Positions 16,889-25,953 of a DNA stretch of 64,000 nt are shown piece after piece (the first letter of the stretch is position 1; each line of letters opens with the position of its first letter). Both the position numbers and the translations under genes were made by a program. The notes under the pieces were generated by a model, which had not been told where the DNA came from, did no database searches, and worked only from the letters and a program-made list of their open reading frames with translations. The DNA comes from Flavobacterium agrisoli (GTDB lineage: Bacteria > Bacteroidota > Bacteroidia > Flavobacteriales > Flavobacteriaceae), in the NCBI RefSeq assembly GCF_016522065.1, contig NZ_JAEHFV010000001.1, forward strand, positions 806,001-870,000, read 5' to 3'.

Positions 16889-18754
16889 CTAAATTGCTTC
16901 CTCGATTGTGTCTAACTCCACCTTCAAATTATTGATGATGAATTCTTGTCTGTCGGGTGTATTTTTACCCATGTAAAAAGACAATAATTGCTCAATGGAA
17001 GTGTGCTTGTCCATCATCACGGGTTCTAGTCGGATGGTATCGCCTATGAAATTTTTAAACTCATCTGGCGAAATTTCTCCCAATCCTTTAAATCGGGTAA
17101 TTTCTGGTTTGGGTTTTAATTTTTCGATAGCGGCTTTTCGTTCTTCTTCGGAATAACAATAAATGGTTTCTTTTTTGTTTCGAACCCTAAACAAAGGTGT
17201 TTGCAAAATATACAAATGCCCCTCTTTGATTAATTCGGGAAAAAACTGAAGAAAAAAAGTAATCAACAACAAGCGAATGTGCATTCCGTCGACATCGGCA
17301 TCGGTAGCGATAACAATGTTGTTATAGCGTAAATTTTCCATGTCCTCCTCAATATCCAAAGCGGCTTGCAACAAGTTGAATTCTTCATTTTCGTACACAA
17401 TTTTTTTACTCATGCCGTACGAGTTTAACGGCTTTCCTCGCAAACTAAAAACGGCTTGCGTATTAACATCGCGAGACTTTGTAATGGATCCCGAAGCCGA
17501 ATCTCCCTCGGTAATAAAAAGTGTACTTTCTAAATTTCTAGGATTTTTTGTATCGGTTAAATGTGCGCGGCAATCTCTTAGTTTTTTATTGTGTAAACTG
17601 GCTTTTTTAGCACGATCTTTTGCTAATTTTCGAATACCTGATAATTCTTTTCGCTCGCGCTCTGCTTGCAAAATTTTACGCAATAAGGCATCGGCTGTTT
17701 CGGTATTTTTATGAAGGTAATTGTCTAAATTGGTTTTAATAAAATCATTTACAAAAGCTCGAACTGTTGGCATTCCAGGTTCTGAACCTATTTCGGTAGA
17801 GCCCAATTTGGTTTTGGTTTGCGATTCAAAAACCGGCTCCATCACCTTAATACTAATAGCACTTACAATCGATTTTCGAACATCAGAAGCTTCGAAACTT
17901 TTGTTATAAAACTCACGAATTGTTTTTACAATTGCTTCGCGATAGGCGGCTAAATGCGTTCCTCCTTGCGTTGTATTTTGTCCATTTACAAAGGAATGGT
18001 ATTCTTCGGAATACTGGGTTTTACTGTGCGTTAAAGCAATTTCGATATCATCTCCTTTTAAATGAATAATTGGATATTCTAAATCATCTTCGCTGATGGT
18101 TTCTTCTAATAAATCCTTTAATCCGTTTTCAGAAAAAAACTTTTCTCCATTATAAATGATGGTCAATCCATTGTTTAGGTAACAATAGTTTTTGAGCATT
18201 CGAACTACATATTCATTTCGGAATTTGTAGTTTTTGAAAATTTTCTCATCCGGAGTAAAAACAACCTTGGTTCCTTTTCGTTTGGTCGTAGTAATAACTT
18301 CTTCCTCGAGAACTAAATTACCTGCCGAAAATTCGGCGGCTTTTTGTTGGTCTTCACGAACCGATTCTACCCTAAAATATGTTGATAAGGCATTTACTGC
18401 TTTGGTACCCACACCATTTAAACCAACCGATTTTTTAAACGCTAACGAATCGTATTTACCACCTGTATTCATTTTAGAAACCACATCGACTACTTTTCCT
18501 AGTGGAATTCCACGACCATAGTCGCGTACTGAAACCGTTTTGTCTTTAATAGTAACTTCGATATTTTTACCAGCCCCCATCACAAACTCATCGATACAGT
18601 TATCTAACACTTCTTTGAGCAAAATATAAATACCATCGTCTGGAGAAGAACCGTCACCAAGTTTACCAATATACATCCCTGGACGCATACGAATATGTTC
18701 TTTCCAGTCAAGTGAACGAATATTATCTTCCGTGTACTGATTTTGCTCTAGCAT
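16889..18754 (-). CDS. parE: DNA topoisomerase IV subunit B (ParE/GyrB family)
   Basis: A 621-residue ATPase subunit. A GHKL domain at the N-terminus ([15 protein letters not shown] with the Mg-binding Asn, [21 protein letters not shown]) is followed by the transducer and a TOPRIM domain ([11 protein letters not shown], then [13 protein letters not shown] with the metal Asps), ending with the PLRGKPLN-type and FKGLGE motifs. It powers strand passage with ParC, encoded just downstream. It lacks the roughly 170-residue insertion found in proteobacterial GyrB. A TAATTTTG promoter box lies about 73 bases upstream. Confidence 0.92.
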   Translation of the reverse strand: MLEQNQYTEDNIRSLDWKEHIRMRPGMYIGKLGDGSSPDDGIYILLKEVLDNCIDEFVMGAGKNIEVTIKDKTVSVRDYGRGIPLGKVVDVVSKMNTGGKYDSLAFKKSVGLNGVGTKAVNALSTYFRVESVREDQQKAAEFSAGNLVLEEEVITTTKRKGTKVVFTPDEKIFKNYKFRNEYVVRMLKNYCYLNNGLTIIYNGEKFFSENGLKDLLEETISEDDLEYPIIHLKGDDIEIALTHSKTQYSEEYHSFVNGQNTTQGGTHLAAYREAIVKTIREFYNKSFEASDVRKSIVSAISIKVMEPVFESQTKTKLGSTEIGSEPGMPTVRAFVNDFIKTNLDNYLHKNTETADALLRKILQAERERKELSGIRKLAKDRAKKASLHNKKLRDCRAHLTDTKNPRNLESTLFITEGDSASGSITKSRDVNTQAVFSLRGKPLNSYGMSKKIVYENEEFNLLQAALDIEEDMENLRYNNIVIATDADVDGMHIRLLLITFFLQFFPELIKEGHLYILQTPLFRVRNKKETIYCYSEEERKAAIEKLKPKPEITRFKGLGEISPDEFKNFIGDTIRLEPVMMDKHTSIEQLLSFYMGKNTPDRQEFIINNLKVELDTIEEAI

Positions 18755-18826
18755 ATATAAAATGGATTTTTGGCTAATGTACTATATCTCTACAAAAAAT
18801 GAAAGTCAATTTAGTAAAGATACCAA

Positions 18827-18834
18827 CAAAATTA
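18827..18834 (-). promoter_or_regulatory. -7 box for parE-parC
   Basis: TAATTTTG on the minus strand, 72 bases before the parE ATG. Confidence 0.45.
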
Positions 18835-18912
18835 CGCCAAAAACGAAAATTTGTGTCTCTTTAAAAAACCGACTCCTTAAAAATAGAAAAAAAGAATTTC
18901 GCTCCAAAAAAA

Positions 18913-20094
18913 TCAAGGTGCAATTCCTAAAACTTGTTGCGCCAAAGCAATCATTTTAGGAGTACCTGTATGCTTGTTTTTTTCGTCAGAAAGTTTCACC
19001 ACTCCCTCCCAATGGCTGTTTTCGGGTTTGGTTTCCACCAACTTAATCACCATATTCATTGGTTTTAAACCCACATCATTACTAAAATTTGTACCTATGC
19101 CGAAAGACATTTTAATTTTACCTCGGCAATAATCGGCAATGACTTTCACTTTATCCATATTGAGACCATCCGAAAATACTATTATCTTAGATTTTGGATC
19201 GATGCCCATTTTTTCGTAGTGTGCAATGGTTTTTTTGGCAAATTCTATTGGATCACCGCTATCGTGTCGCACTCCATCAAAAAGCTTCGAATATTTTTTA
19301 TTGAATTGTTCCAAAAAAACATCAGTAGTATATGTATCCGTGAGGGCAATTCCTAAATCACCTTCGTAAACTTTTGTCCAATTTTCAAGGCTTACCGCGT
19401 TGGCCACTTTAAAACCGTATTGTGAAGCATGAAACATGAACCATTCGTGCGCATGCGTTCCCGAGGGTTTTCGATTTAATAACATCGATAGATGTACGTT
19501 ACTCGTTCCTAAAAAGCTTTTAGCTCCAAATTCTTCAAGTGTTTCGTTCACAATTTGATGCACAGCATAGGAATGACGTCTGCGCGTGCCAAACTCTAAA
19601 ATAACAACTTCTAAAGCGTTATAATTTTGAATTTTTTCTTTGGTAATTCTTTTTACTTCCTCATCGGAAACTCGAACAAGTTCTTTTTGAGTAGCATAAA
19701 AAAGTTCTGAAATTAAAGCCATTAACGGAACTTCCCATAAAATCGTACGGTACCAATACCCTTGAATGGTCACATTTAATTCGCCCCCCTTTTGTTCAAT
19801 TTCAACTTCGGCGGGATCATATTGATAACCTTGCAAAAAATCCAAATAAGTTGGATCTAGATACGGACAGTTTTGTTTTAAAAATTCTTTTTCGGCAGTT
19901 GTTAATTTCAACTCAGCCATAGCATCAACAGCTTCGCGGAGTTTTTTAGAAAAATTTTTCGGAAAAATATGCTTGCCTCTGTTGATAAAGGCATATTTTA
20001 CTTTTGCATTGGGATATAACTTGATAACCGCATGCTGCATGGTAAATTTATAGAAATCATTATCTATAATAGAGTGAAGTCGAACTGCTGTCAT
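18913..20094 (-). CDS. pncB: Nicotinate phosphoribosyltransferase
   Basis: A 393-residue enzyme joining nicotinate and PRPP to nicotinate mononucleotide in NAD salvage. Family signs are the N-terminal SIIDNDFYKFTMQHAV, the phospho-His region FGTRRRHSYAVHQ, the GTHAHEWFM segment, and the phosphate loop VRHDSGDPIEFAKK. The start at 20094 (MTAVRLHS) is preferred over 20118: it leaves a 4-base gap to the upstream stop at 20099, whereas the longer form would overlap that gene. It is the last gene of a three-gene unit with an FMN reductase and a BrkB-like protein. Confidence 0.93.
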   Translation of the reverse strand: MTAVRLHSIIDNDFYKFTMQHAVIKLYPNAKVKYAFINRGKHIFPKNFSKKLREAVDAMAELKLTTAEKEFLKQNCPYLDPTYLDFLQGYQYDPAEVEIEQKGGELNVTIQGYWYRTILWEVPLMALISELFYATQKELVRVSDEEVKRITKEKIQNYNALEVVILEFGTRRRHSYAVHQIVNETLEEFGAKSFLGTSNVHLSMLLNRKPSGTHAHEWFMFHASQYGFKVANAVSLENWTKVYEGDLGIALTDTYTTDVFLEQFNKKYSKLFDGVRHDSGDPIEFAKKTIAHYEKMGIDPKSKIIVFSDGLNMDKVKVIADYCRGKIKMSFGIGTNFSNDVGLKPMNMVIKLVETKPENSHWEGVVKLSDEKNKHTGTPKMIALAQQVLGIAP

Positions 20095-20098
20095 AGTG

Positions 20099-20629
20099 CT
20101 ATTTAAAATTATCTGCAATTATTTTTTGTAGCTCCGCTTGCAATTCTTCGTTGGTAATTTCACCATTTTCCAAATCAAAATTATCATTAAAACTAGGCAA
20201 AGAATACGTTGCCACTATTTCTGCTCCAAAACGCGGAAAAGCATTATTAGCAATATCCAAAACCGAAGCGCCTCCTCGTGGCCCAGGCGAAGTAGCAAGT
20301 AACAACATCTTTTTATCGGCAAAAATATTTTTGGTAATTCGTGAGCACCAATCTAATATATTTTTAAAGGCTACCGAATAATCTCCATTGTTTTCGGCTA
20401 AAGAAACTACTAAAATATCGGCCGAAGCCAATTTATCTAAAAATGCTTGAGCCAAATTGTGTTGCCCAATTTCTTTTTCTAAATCGACTCCAAATAAAGG
20501 CATTTCAAAATCATTTAAATCGAGCACTTCAACGGTTGCATTTTCGACTAAACTTGAAGCGTAAGTAGCTAATTTTTTATTAATGGATGAAAGACTATTA
20601 CTTCCTCCGAAAGCGATTATTTTTTTCAT
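20099..20629 (-). CDS. NADPH-dependent FMN reductase family protein
   Basis: A 176-residue flavodoxin-like reductase. The FMN phosphate loop is seen in FGGSNSLSSINKKLA, and the second flavin contact in LVVSLAENNGDYSVAFKNILDW followed by LLLATSPGPRGG. It probably reduces quinones, azo compounds or free flavins with NAD(P)H in the cytoplasm; the substrate is not predictable. Its ATG overlaps the upstream brkB-like stop by four bases and pncB begins 4 bases after its stop, so translation of the three is coupled. Coupling to pncB, an NAD synthesis gene, is suggestive but may be chance. Confidence 0.85.
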   Translation of the reverse strand: MKKIIAFGGSNSLSSINKKLATYASSLVENATVEVLDLNDFEMPLFGVDLEKEIGQHNLAQAFLDKLASADILVVSLAENNGDYSVAFKNILDWCSRITKNIFADKKMLLLATSPGPRGGASVLDIANNAFPRFGAEIVATYSLPSFNDNFDLENGEITNEELQAELQKIIADNFK

Positions 20630-21561
20630 TTTTGTGTTATTTTAGGTTCTACTTCTATAATTTCCTTTTTAATTTCGACTGAATATTTATTTGGAATGAT
20701 GTCTCCTCCGTATTTATTAGCATATACTTTAGTAAATTCTGCTCCAAAATACAGAATTATAGCCGAATAATAAACCCAAACCAGAATAATTACCACCGAA
20801 CCCGCTGCGCCATAAACCGAAGCAACAGTGGAATTTCCTAAATAATATCCAATTGCAAACTTTCCTAAAATAAATAAAACCGCAGTAAATACCGCACCAA
20901 TTAAAGCATCTTTAAGACGAATAATTCCGTCGGGTAAGGTTCTAAAAATAATGGTAAATAAAAACGTAATACTGGCTAAAACAAACATGATGTTGATTAT
21001 GTAGAAAAAATAATAGGAACTCTCGGGAAAATAGACTTTCATTCGGACACTGATTAGGTCTAAAATAGTATTTACAAACAAACTAACCAACATCAAAAAT
21101 CCAACCGAAGCAATCATTGAAAAAGACATTAATCTATTTTGAATGAATTTTTTCAAACCTTTATTCGGCTTTGCACTAATGCCCCAAATGAAGTTAATGG
21201 AACTCTGAATCTCTGCAAAAACTCCCGATGCACCAATTATCAGCATAACCACTCCAAATACGGATACAAAAACATTACTATCGGCTAAGGCTACATTTTT
21301 TATGGCATCTTGAATTTGCTTTGCTGCATCATCACCAACTAGTCCGTTAATCTGCCCGTATAATTCCCCTGTAACAGCTTCTTGACCGAAGAAAAAACCA
21401 CAAATGGTTATGATAATAATCAATAAAGGTGGTAAGGCAAATACGGTGTAATACGATAATGCGGCGCTTAATTTTATAGCATTGTCATCTAAAAAAGCTA
21501 AAGTGGCTTCTTTAAATAATTCAAAAGTTTTTATTGCAATGGATTTAATTTTCAAAACCAT
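20626..21561 (-). CDS. YihY/BrkB family membrane protein
   Basis: A 311-residue integral membrane protein with about six helices and the family motifs AIKLSAALSYYTVFALPPLLI, an amphipathic AFLDDNA lead-in, and the late GAAGSVVIILVWVYYSAIILYFGAEFTK helix pair. YihY/BrkB proteins were once called ribonuclease BN; their real function is unknown. The open frame extends to 21744, but an amt terminator hairpin (21657-21690) lies inside that extension. The true start is therefore at 21561 (MVLKIKSIA) or possibly 21645 (MEKMQSF). I prefer 21561 because the length then fits the family. Confidence 0.78.
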   Translation of the reverse strand: MVLKIKSIAIKTFELFKEATLAFLDDNAIKLSAALSYYTVFALPPLLIIIITICGFFFGQEAVTGELYGQINGLVGDDAAKQIQDAIKNVALADSNVFVSVFGVVMLIIGASGVFAEIQSSINFIWGISAKPNKGLKKFIQNRLMSFSMIASVGFLMLVSLFVNTILDLISVRMKVYFPESSYYFFYIINIMFVLASITFLFTIIFRTLPDGIIRLKDALIGAVFTAVLFILGKFAIGYYLGNSTVASVYGAAGSVVIILVWVYYSAIILYFGAEFTKVYANKYGGDIIPNKYSVEIKKEIIEVEPKITQK

Positions 21562-21651
21562 AATTTTTAATTTATCAACTAAAATTACGGTATTATGCCA
21601 TATAATACCTTTTATAATTGCTGAAAAAGATTGCATTTTCTCCATTGAAAG

Positions 21652-21690
21652 CAAAAAAAAATCTGCTACATATTTCAGTAGCAGATTTTT
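21652..21690 (-). terminator. Intrinsic terminator of glnK-amt
   Basis: Perfect 13-base arms AAAAATCTGCTAC/GTAGCAGATTTTT with an 8-base loop and T-run on the minus strand, 29 bases after the amt stop. Confidence 0.88.
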
Positions 21691-21718
21691 AAATATTAAA
21701 AAAAGAGTAAAATTGTTC

Positions 21719-22921
21719 TTAGTCGTTGTAAACGTTAGATCCATGTTCGTGAATATCTAATCCGTCTACTTCTTCTTCTTTGGTTACACGTAATCCCATA
21801 GTTACTTTTAAAATATACAAGATAATGAAAGACGCAACAGCAGCCCAAGCTCCAATTGCAAAAACACCAATTGCTTGTACACCTAATTTATCAAATCCAC
21901 CACCGTAGAATAAACCACCGTCTGTAGCAAACAAACCAACTAATAAAGTTCCTAATGCACCACAAACTCCGTGAACCGATACAGCACCTACTGGATCATC
22001 AACTTTTAATTTTTTGTCAATAAATTCGATTGAGAAAACTACAACAGTTCCACTAATTAATCCAATAATGAAAGCTCCAAACGGACTTACAACGGCACAT
22101 CCTGCAGTAACTCCCACTAAACCAGCCAAAGCTCCATTTAATGTCATCGATACGTCTGGTTTTTTGTAGATAATCCACGTTACAAACATCGCAGCTAAAG
22201 CACCTGCAACACCCGCTAAATTAGTTGTAATAAAGATTCCAGATACGGCAGTTACGTTATCTCCAGAGATTGCTAATTGCGAACCTGGGTTGAATCCGAA
22301 CCAACCTAACCAAAGAATAAATACTCCAATCATACCTAAAACGATGTTATGACCCGGAATTGCATTTGAAGTTCCATCAGTATTGTATTTACCAATTCTT
22401 GGTCCTACCAAAGCAGCAGCAACTAACGAAGCCCATCCTCCAACAGAGTGCACTACTGTTGAACCAGCAAAATCAGTAAAGCCCATTTGAGCCAACCAAC
22501 CTCCGCCATTCCAAACCCAGCTTCCTGAAATTGGATAAATAACCAAAGTCATTAACAAAGAGAAAATCAAATAAGTGGTAAATTTAGTACGCTCAGCAAT
22601 AGCTCCAGATACGATTGTAGCAGCCGTTGCAGCAAATACAGTTTGAAAGAACAAACTATGCATTTCTTTTGCATTGTCAAATAGTAAACTTGGCGTTCCA
22701 ATAAATCCAGAAATAGATTCACCGTACATTAAGGAATAACCGATAGCCCAAAAAGCAACGCTACCAATACAAAAATCCATTAAATTTTTCATGATGATGT
22801 TTCCAGCGTTTTTTGAACGTGTAAAACCAACCTCTACCAAAGTAAAACCGGCTTGCATGAAAAACACTAAAATTCCGCAGATTAAAATCCACATTATATC
22901 TAATACAGCATTCGTATCCAT
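21719..22921 (-). CDS. amt: Ammonium transporter
   Basis: A 400-residue Amt/Rh channel with about eleven helices. The pore His pair appears as FAGSTVVHSVGGWASL and VSVHGVCGALGTLLVG, and the family signature region DFAGS with GGG upstream is intact. The C-terminal cytoplasmic tail (GLRVTKEEEVDGLDIHEHG) carries the conserved EEVDGLD stretch used for trimer cross-talk and PII contact. It conducts ammonium into the cell. It sits 36 bases behind the PII gene, the classic glnK-amt pair, so GlnK should block it when nitrogen is plentiful. A strong terminator follows. Confidence 0.94.
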   Translation of the reverse strand: MDTNAVLDIMWILICGILVFFMQAGFTLVEVGFTRSKNAGNIIMKNLMDFCIGSVAFWAIGYSLMYGESISGFIGTPSLLFDNAKEMHSLFFQTVFAATAATIVSGAIAERTKFTTYLIFSLLMTLVIYPISGSWVWNGGGWLAQMGFTDFAGSTVVHSVGGWASLVAAALVGPRIGKYNTDGTSNAIPGHNIVLGMIGVFILWLGWFGFNPGSQLAISGDNVTAVSGIFITTNLAGVAGALAAMFVTWIIYKKPDVSMTLNGALAGLVGVTAGCAVVSPFGAFIIGLISGTVVVFSIEFIDKKLKVDDPVGAVSVHGVCGALGTLLVGLFATDGGLFYGGGFDKLGVQAIGVFAIGAWAAVASFIILYILKVTMGLRVTKEEEVDGLDIHEHGSNVYND

Positions 22922-22957
22922 ATATTATATTTTTATAATTTGTAAAAGTTTTTAGTT

Positions 22958-23296
22958 TTAGTTAACGGCGTCAGTACCGCTTTCTTTGGTTCTTATTCTA
23001 TAGGTTTCAATGACATCCGAAACAAATATTTTACCGTCTCCTACCATTCCAGTATAAGCCGATTGCAAAATTGCCTCTACAGTGCGATCTAAAAAAGGAT
23101 CCGAAACTACAATAGACAAGTGTCTACGCTGAATATCGGAAGTACTGTAACTTACTCCTCTATAAACATGCCCTTCTTTTTCGTTACCTACTCCGGTAAC
23201 ATCCCAATAACTAAAAAAGTTTACACCAATTTGATGTAAAGCAACTTTTACATCTTCGAATTTTGACTTTCGAATAACTGCTTCAATTTTTTTCAT
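22958..23296 (-). CDS. glnK: PII nitrogen regulatory protein (GlnK type)
   Basis: A 112-residue PII signal protein. It starts MKKIEAVIRKSKFEDVK, has the T-loop with VYRGVSY (Tyr50 aligns with the uridylylation Tyr51 of E. coli PII) and the B-loop GMVGDGKIFVSDV. PII trimers bind ATP/ADP and 2-oxoglutarate and gate Amt. The T-loop is diverged from the proteobacterial form (NEKEGH, then STSDIQRRH), so modification by a GlnD homologue is uncertain. It is first in the operon with amt. The upstream DNA holds a GGGGGTA/TACCCCC dyad but no TAnnTTTG box, so its promoter may use another factor. Confidence 0.92.
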   Translation of the reverse strand: MKKIEAVIRKSKFEDVKVALHQIGVNFFSYWDVTGVGNEKEGHVYRGVSYSTSDIQRRHLSIVVSDPFLDRTVEAILQSAYTGMVGDGKIFVSDVIETYRIRTKESGTDAVN

Positions 23297-23697
23297 AATA
23301 CTGTTGGTTTATATTTTGATTTCGGGGGTAAAAATATATTTTTATTCTCATACCCCCTAATTTTTATGGGTAGCAAAACGTATTTTTATGTTTTTATAAT
23401 TTTACACCCTATTTTTTTAATACTAAAACAGATTAGATATATTAAAAAAAGCAAAAACACAACAAAACAGATTGAATTCAGAACGCTATCAAAACCATTT
23501 GAATTTTAGGGGTATTGCTTTAATTAACGAAAAAACAACTGCTAAAGTCATAAAAAACAAAAACTAACCTACTAATTCACAATTATTTAAAACGCATAAT
23601 AATCTCTTATTAAAATTAAATCTAAATAAAAATGAAGATTTACAAGTTTAATTTTAAATTTGCAAAACACTTAAAATTCAACTTTTAGATCATTATT
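23297..23697. promoter_or_regulatory. glnK upstream region with TACCCC-type inverted repeats
   Basis: A 401-base gap without a gene. Near glnK are GGGGGTA (23324-23330) and TACCCCC (23351-23357), arms of a dyad with a 20-base spacer that contains the exact palindrome AAAAATATATTTTT. A further GGGTA is at 23368-23372. The right end holds the promoter of the DUF4198 gene. The middle is AT-rich with nothing else I can name. Confidence 0.4.
23655..23662 (+). promoter_or_regulatory. -7 box for the DUF4198 gene
   Basis: TAAATTTG, 35 bases before ATG 23698. Confidence 0.5.
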
Positions 23698-24417
23698 ATG
23701 AAAAAATTAAAAAATGCTGCTTTAATAATAGCCTTGCTTTTTGCAACCACTACTTCGTTTGCCCATGCCTTATGGATTGAAACAAATGCAAACGGAAACA
23801 AAGGTAAATCACAAGAAATCAATGTTTACTTTGGCGAATTTGCCGATAATGACATTACGCCTGCTGCCAAATGGTTTTCGGATTTGAAAGATTTTAGCTT
23901 AATTGCCATTTCGCCTTCTAAAAAAGAAATCAAATTAGAGTCAAAAATGTTAGACAACAAATACCAAGCGATTTTTACACCAGAAGAGGAAGGGGTTTAT
24001 ACTATTGTAATGCACCATTTGGTAAAAGATGTTTACGGAACTATGAAATTAGACTATAATTCAAGTACCACCGTAGCGGTAGGAAAAGCAGTTACCGGAA
24101 ATGTTGCCGAAAACAATAACAATGAAATTTCAGTTTTTAATTCGAATCCTACTTCATTAAAAAAAGATAGTCCCGTAACACTTGTTGCTCGTTACAAAAA
24201 TCAAATTGCTAAAAGTCAAAAAATTAAAGTAATTGCTCCAAATGGTTGGGAAAAAGAATTGTGGAGTAATGATAAAGGTGAAGTAACTTTTACTCCTATT
24301 TGGTCAGGAAATTATATGGCCGAGTTTGCTATAACTGAAAAAGAAGCAGGTGAGCATAACGGTAAAAAGTTTGATGAAGTCTGGAAAATGGCTACTTATA
24401 AACTTATCGTAAAATAA
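23698..24417 (+). CDS. DUF4198 periplasmic protein
   Basis: A 239-residue secreted protein. The signal peptide (KKLKNAALIIALLFATTTSF) should be cleaved before AHALWIET, the characteristic mature start of DUF4198 proteins, where a His close to the new N-terminus may bind metal. Two Ig-like beta domains follow (about 25-135 and 150-235). Family members neighbour TonB receptors or cobalt/nickel and iron uptake genes, and here a TonB siderophore receptor lies 1.5 kb away. A periplasmic metal-uptake accessory role is therefore plausible but unproven. It has its own promoter and a strong terminator. Confidence 0.82.
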   Translation: MKKLKNAALIIALLFATTTSFAHALWIETNANGNKGKSQEINVYFGEFADNDITPAAKWFSDLKDFSLIAISPSKKEIKLESKMLDNKYQAIFTPEEEGVYTIVMHHLVKDVYGTMKLDYNSSTTVAVGKAVTGNVAENNNNEISVFNSNPTSLKKDSPVTLVARYKNQIAKSQKIKVIAPNGWEKELWSNDKGEVTFTPIWSGNYMAEFAITEKEAGEHNGKKFDEVWKMATYKLIVK

Positions 24418-24435
24418 TTTTTTCACTACTACTTA

Positions 24436-24490
24436 AAACATTCTTTTAAACAGAGGAAATTCTCCAAGTTTAAAAGAATGTTTTTTTTAT
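24436..24490 (+). terminator. Intrinsic terminator after the DUF4198 gene
   Basis: Perfect arms AACATTCTTTTAAAC/GTTTAAAAGAATGTT, then eight T. Little sequence separates it from the convergent MFS gene, which it may also serve. Confidence 0.88.
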
Positions 24491-24509
24491 ACCTAATTTT
24501 TAAGTGTCC

Positions 24510-25673
24510 TTAATTAGGTTCTTCTATTTTTGTCACCATTTTTATCATGAGTCCGCCCAAAAGGGACATAATTAAAAAAGACCACTTCATACTTAAATAT
24601 TCCGATATAAAACCAACCATTGGCGGAACAAGTAAAAATCCCAAATACCCAATAGTAGAAATCGAGGTTAAAGCTGTTCCTGTACTTAAATTGGAAGATT
24701 TGCTAGCTATACTAAACACCAAAGGAACAACACACGAAACCCCTACTCCAATTAAAACATAACCTACAATCGTTGGATAAACATAAGGCAATACAAAACA
24801 AATAAGAAACCCCGAGGTGATTAATATGCCGCTATAAAGCAACATTTTTTTTGTACCATATTTCATTACTGCCGAATCGCCTAAAAAACGTCCTAAAGTT
24901 ACAGCCGTCATAAAAAACACAAATGCTGCTGTGGTTAATTTAGGTGAAGCATGCAAAACATTTTGAAAATAAATTCCGCTCCAATCATACATGGTGTTTT
25001 CGCAAGCCATGGCTACAAAACAAATTAAAGCAAACTTAATCATACTTTTTTCGGGAATTGTTAGGAATTTTTTCTTGGCTTGAGGAACCGGTTCTGTTAA
25101 AATTGCCATCGGATAAAAACAAACTGTAACAGCCATCATGGCCAAACTAATTCCGAGCAAATGCATGGAAGGCGCAATGTGTTGTGTTACCATTACATAT
25201 CCGATACCAGCACCCGTAAATCCCGCCAAACTCCAAACAGCATGAAATGAAGTAATTATCGATTTTTTATATAATTTTTGAACCTCGAGTGATTGTGCAT
25301 TTATCGATAAATTGAAAATATTTCGAGAAGCACCAAAAATTAAAAGAATGCAAACCAACTGCCAAACCTGACTCGCAAATCCGGGTAATGCTAACATCAC
25401 ATTAAACAACACAGCTCCTAAAACCATACAATAACGACTACTGTATTTGTTTAATAATTTTCCGGTAAATGGCATTGTAAACATCAAACCAACAGGAAAA
25501 GCAAACAAAACGGTTCCGAATGCTGCTTCGCTTAATCCAAGCTGATTTTTAATATCTGGAATTCGAGAAGCCCAAGACGAATAACCAAAACCCGAAACAA
25601 AGAAAAAGATGGTATTGGCAAGTCGATATGCTTTGGGTGTATTTTGGATTTTTTTAAAATAGGAAATGAGCAT
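24510..25673 (-). CDS. MFS transporter (YbjJ/fucose-permease-like)
   Basis: A 387-residue major facilitator with twelve predicted helices. The N-half begins LANTIFFFVSGFGYSSWASRIPDIKNQLGLS; the loop 2-3 motif is GKLLNKYSSRYCM, and the second half has GRFLGDSAVMKYGTKK as its repeat. The WASRIPDIK stretch is typical of the YbjJ-like branch, whose substrates are mostly unknown. It lies between a DUF4198 gene and a TonB siderophore receptor. Export of a siderophore or uptake of an iron chelate is conceivable, but the gene is on the opposite strand with its own promoter, so the link is weak. Confidence 0.85.
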   Translation of the reverse strand: MLISYFKKIQNTPKAYRLANTIFFFVSGFGYSSWASRIPDIKNQLGLSEAAFGTVLFAFPVGLMFTMPFTGKLLNKYSSRYCMVLGAVLFNVMLALPGFASQVWQLVCILLIFGASRNIFNLSINAQSLEVQKLYKKSIITSFHAVWSLAGFTGAGIGYVMVTQHIAPSMHLLGISLAMMAVTVCFYPMAILTEPVPQAKKKFLTIPEKSMIKFALICFVAMACENTMYDWSGIYFQNVLHASPKLTTAAFVFFMTAVTLGRFLGDSAVMKYGTKKMLLYSGILITSGFLICFVLPYVYPTIVGYVLIGVGVSCVVPLVFSIASKSSNLSTGTALTSISTIGYLGFLLVPPMVGFISEYLSMKWSFLIMSLLGGLMIKMVTKIEEPN

Positions 25674-25697
25674 GAAAATTTCTTCGATTTAAGGCCG

Positions 25698-25705
25698 CAA
25701 ATATA
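25698..25705 (-). promoter_or_regulatory. -7 box for the MFS gene
   Basis: TATATTTG on the minus strand, 24 bases before the ATG at 25673. Confidence 0.55.
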
Positions 25706-25906
25706 GGCTTTAAAATCGGATTCAAGACGGAAATCATTTAAAACAAATCTAAAAAAAACCAGCTTTTTTTTAAGTAAAAAATACAGAAAAATATAACCAA
25801 ATTCTAAGATAAAAAAGTATCTTTTTCAAAACAAAATGAAAAAAAAATGTTACAAAATTATATTAAATAAATCTAAATTAATAGTTAAAATCTAAAATTC
25901 TCCTAT

Positions 25907-25914
25907 TACATTTG
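25907..25914 (+). promoter_or_regulatory. -7 box for the TonB receptor gene
   Basis: TACATTTG, 39 bases before ATG 25954. Confidence 0.55.
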
Positions 25915-25953
25915 CAGCCGGAAATTATTTTTAATTATTCTTAATAAATATTT

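Noticed and set aside
21562..21744. N-terminal extension of the YihY/BrkB frame
   Set aside because: It would place the amt terminator hairpin inside the coding region; a shorter start fits the family length.
23614..25885. Shared AAATCTAAAT words before the DUF4198 and TonB receptor genes as Fur boxes
   Set aside because: The same word occurs near 56855 at the end of an unrelated gene and no proper dyad is formed; it is common in AT-rich DNA.
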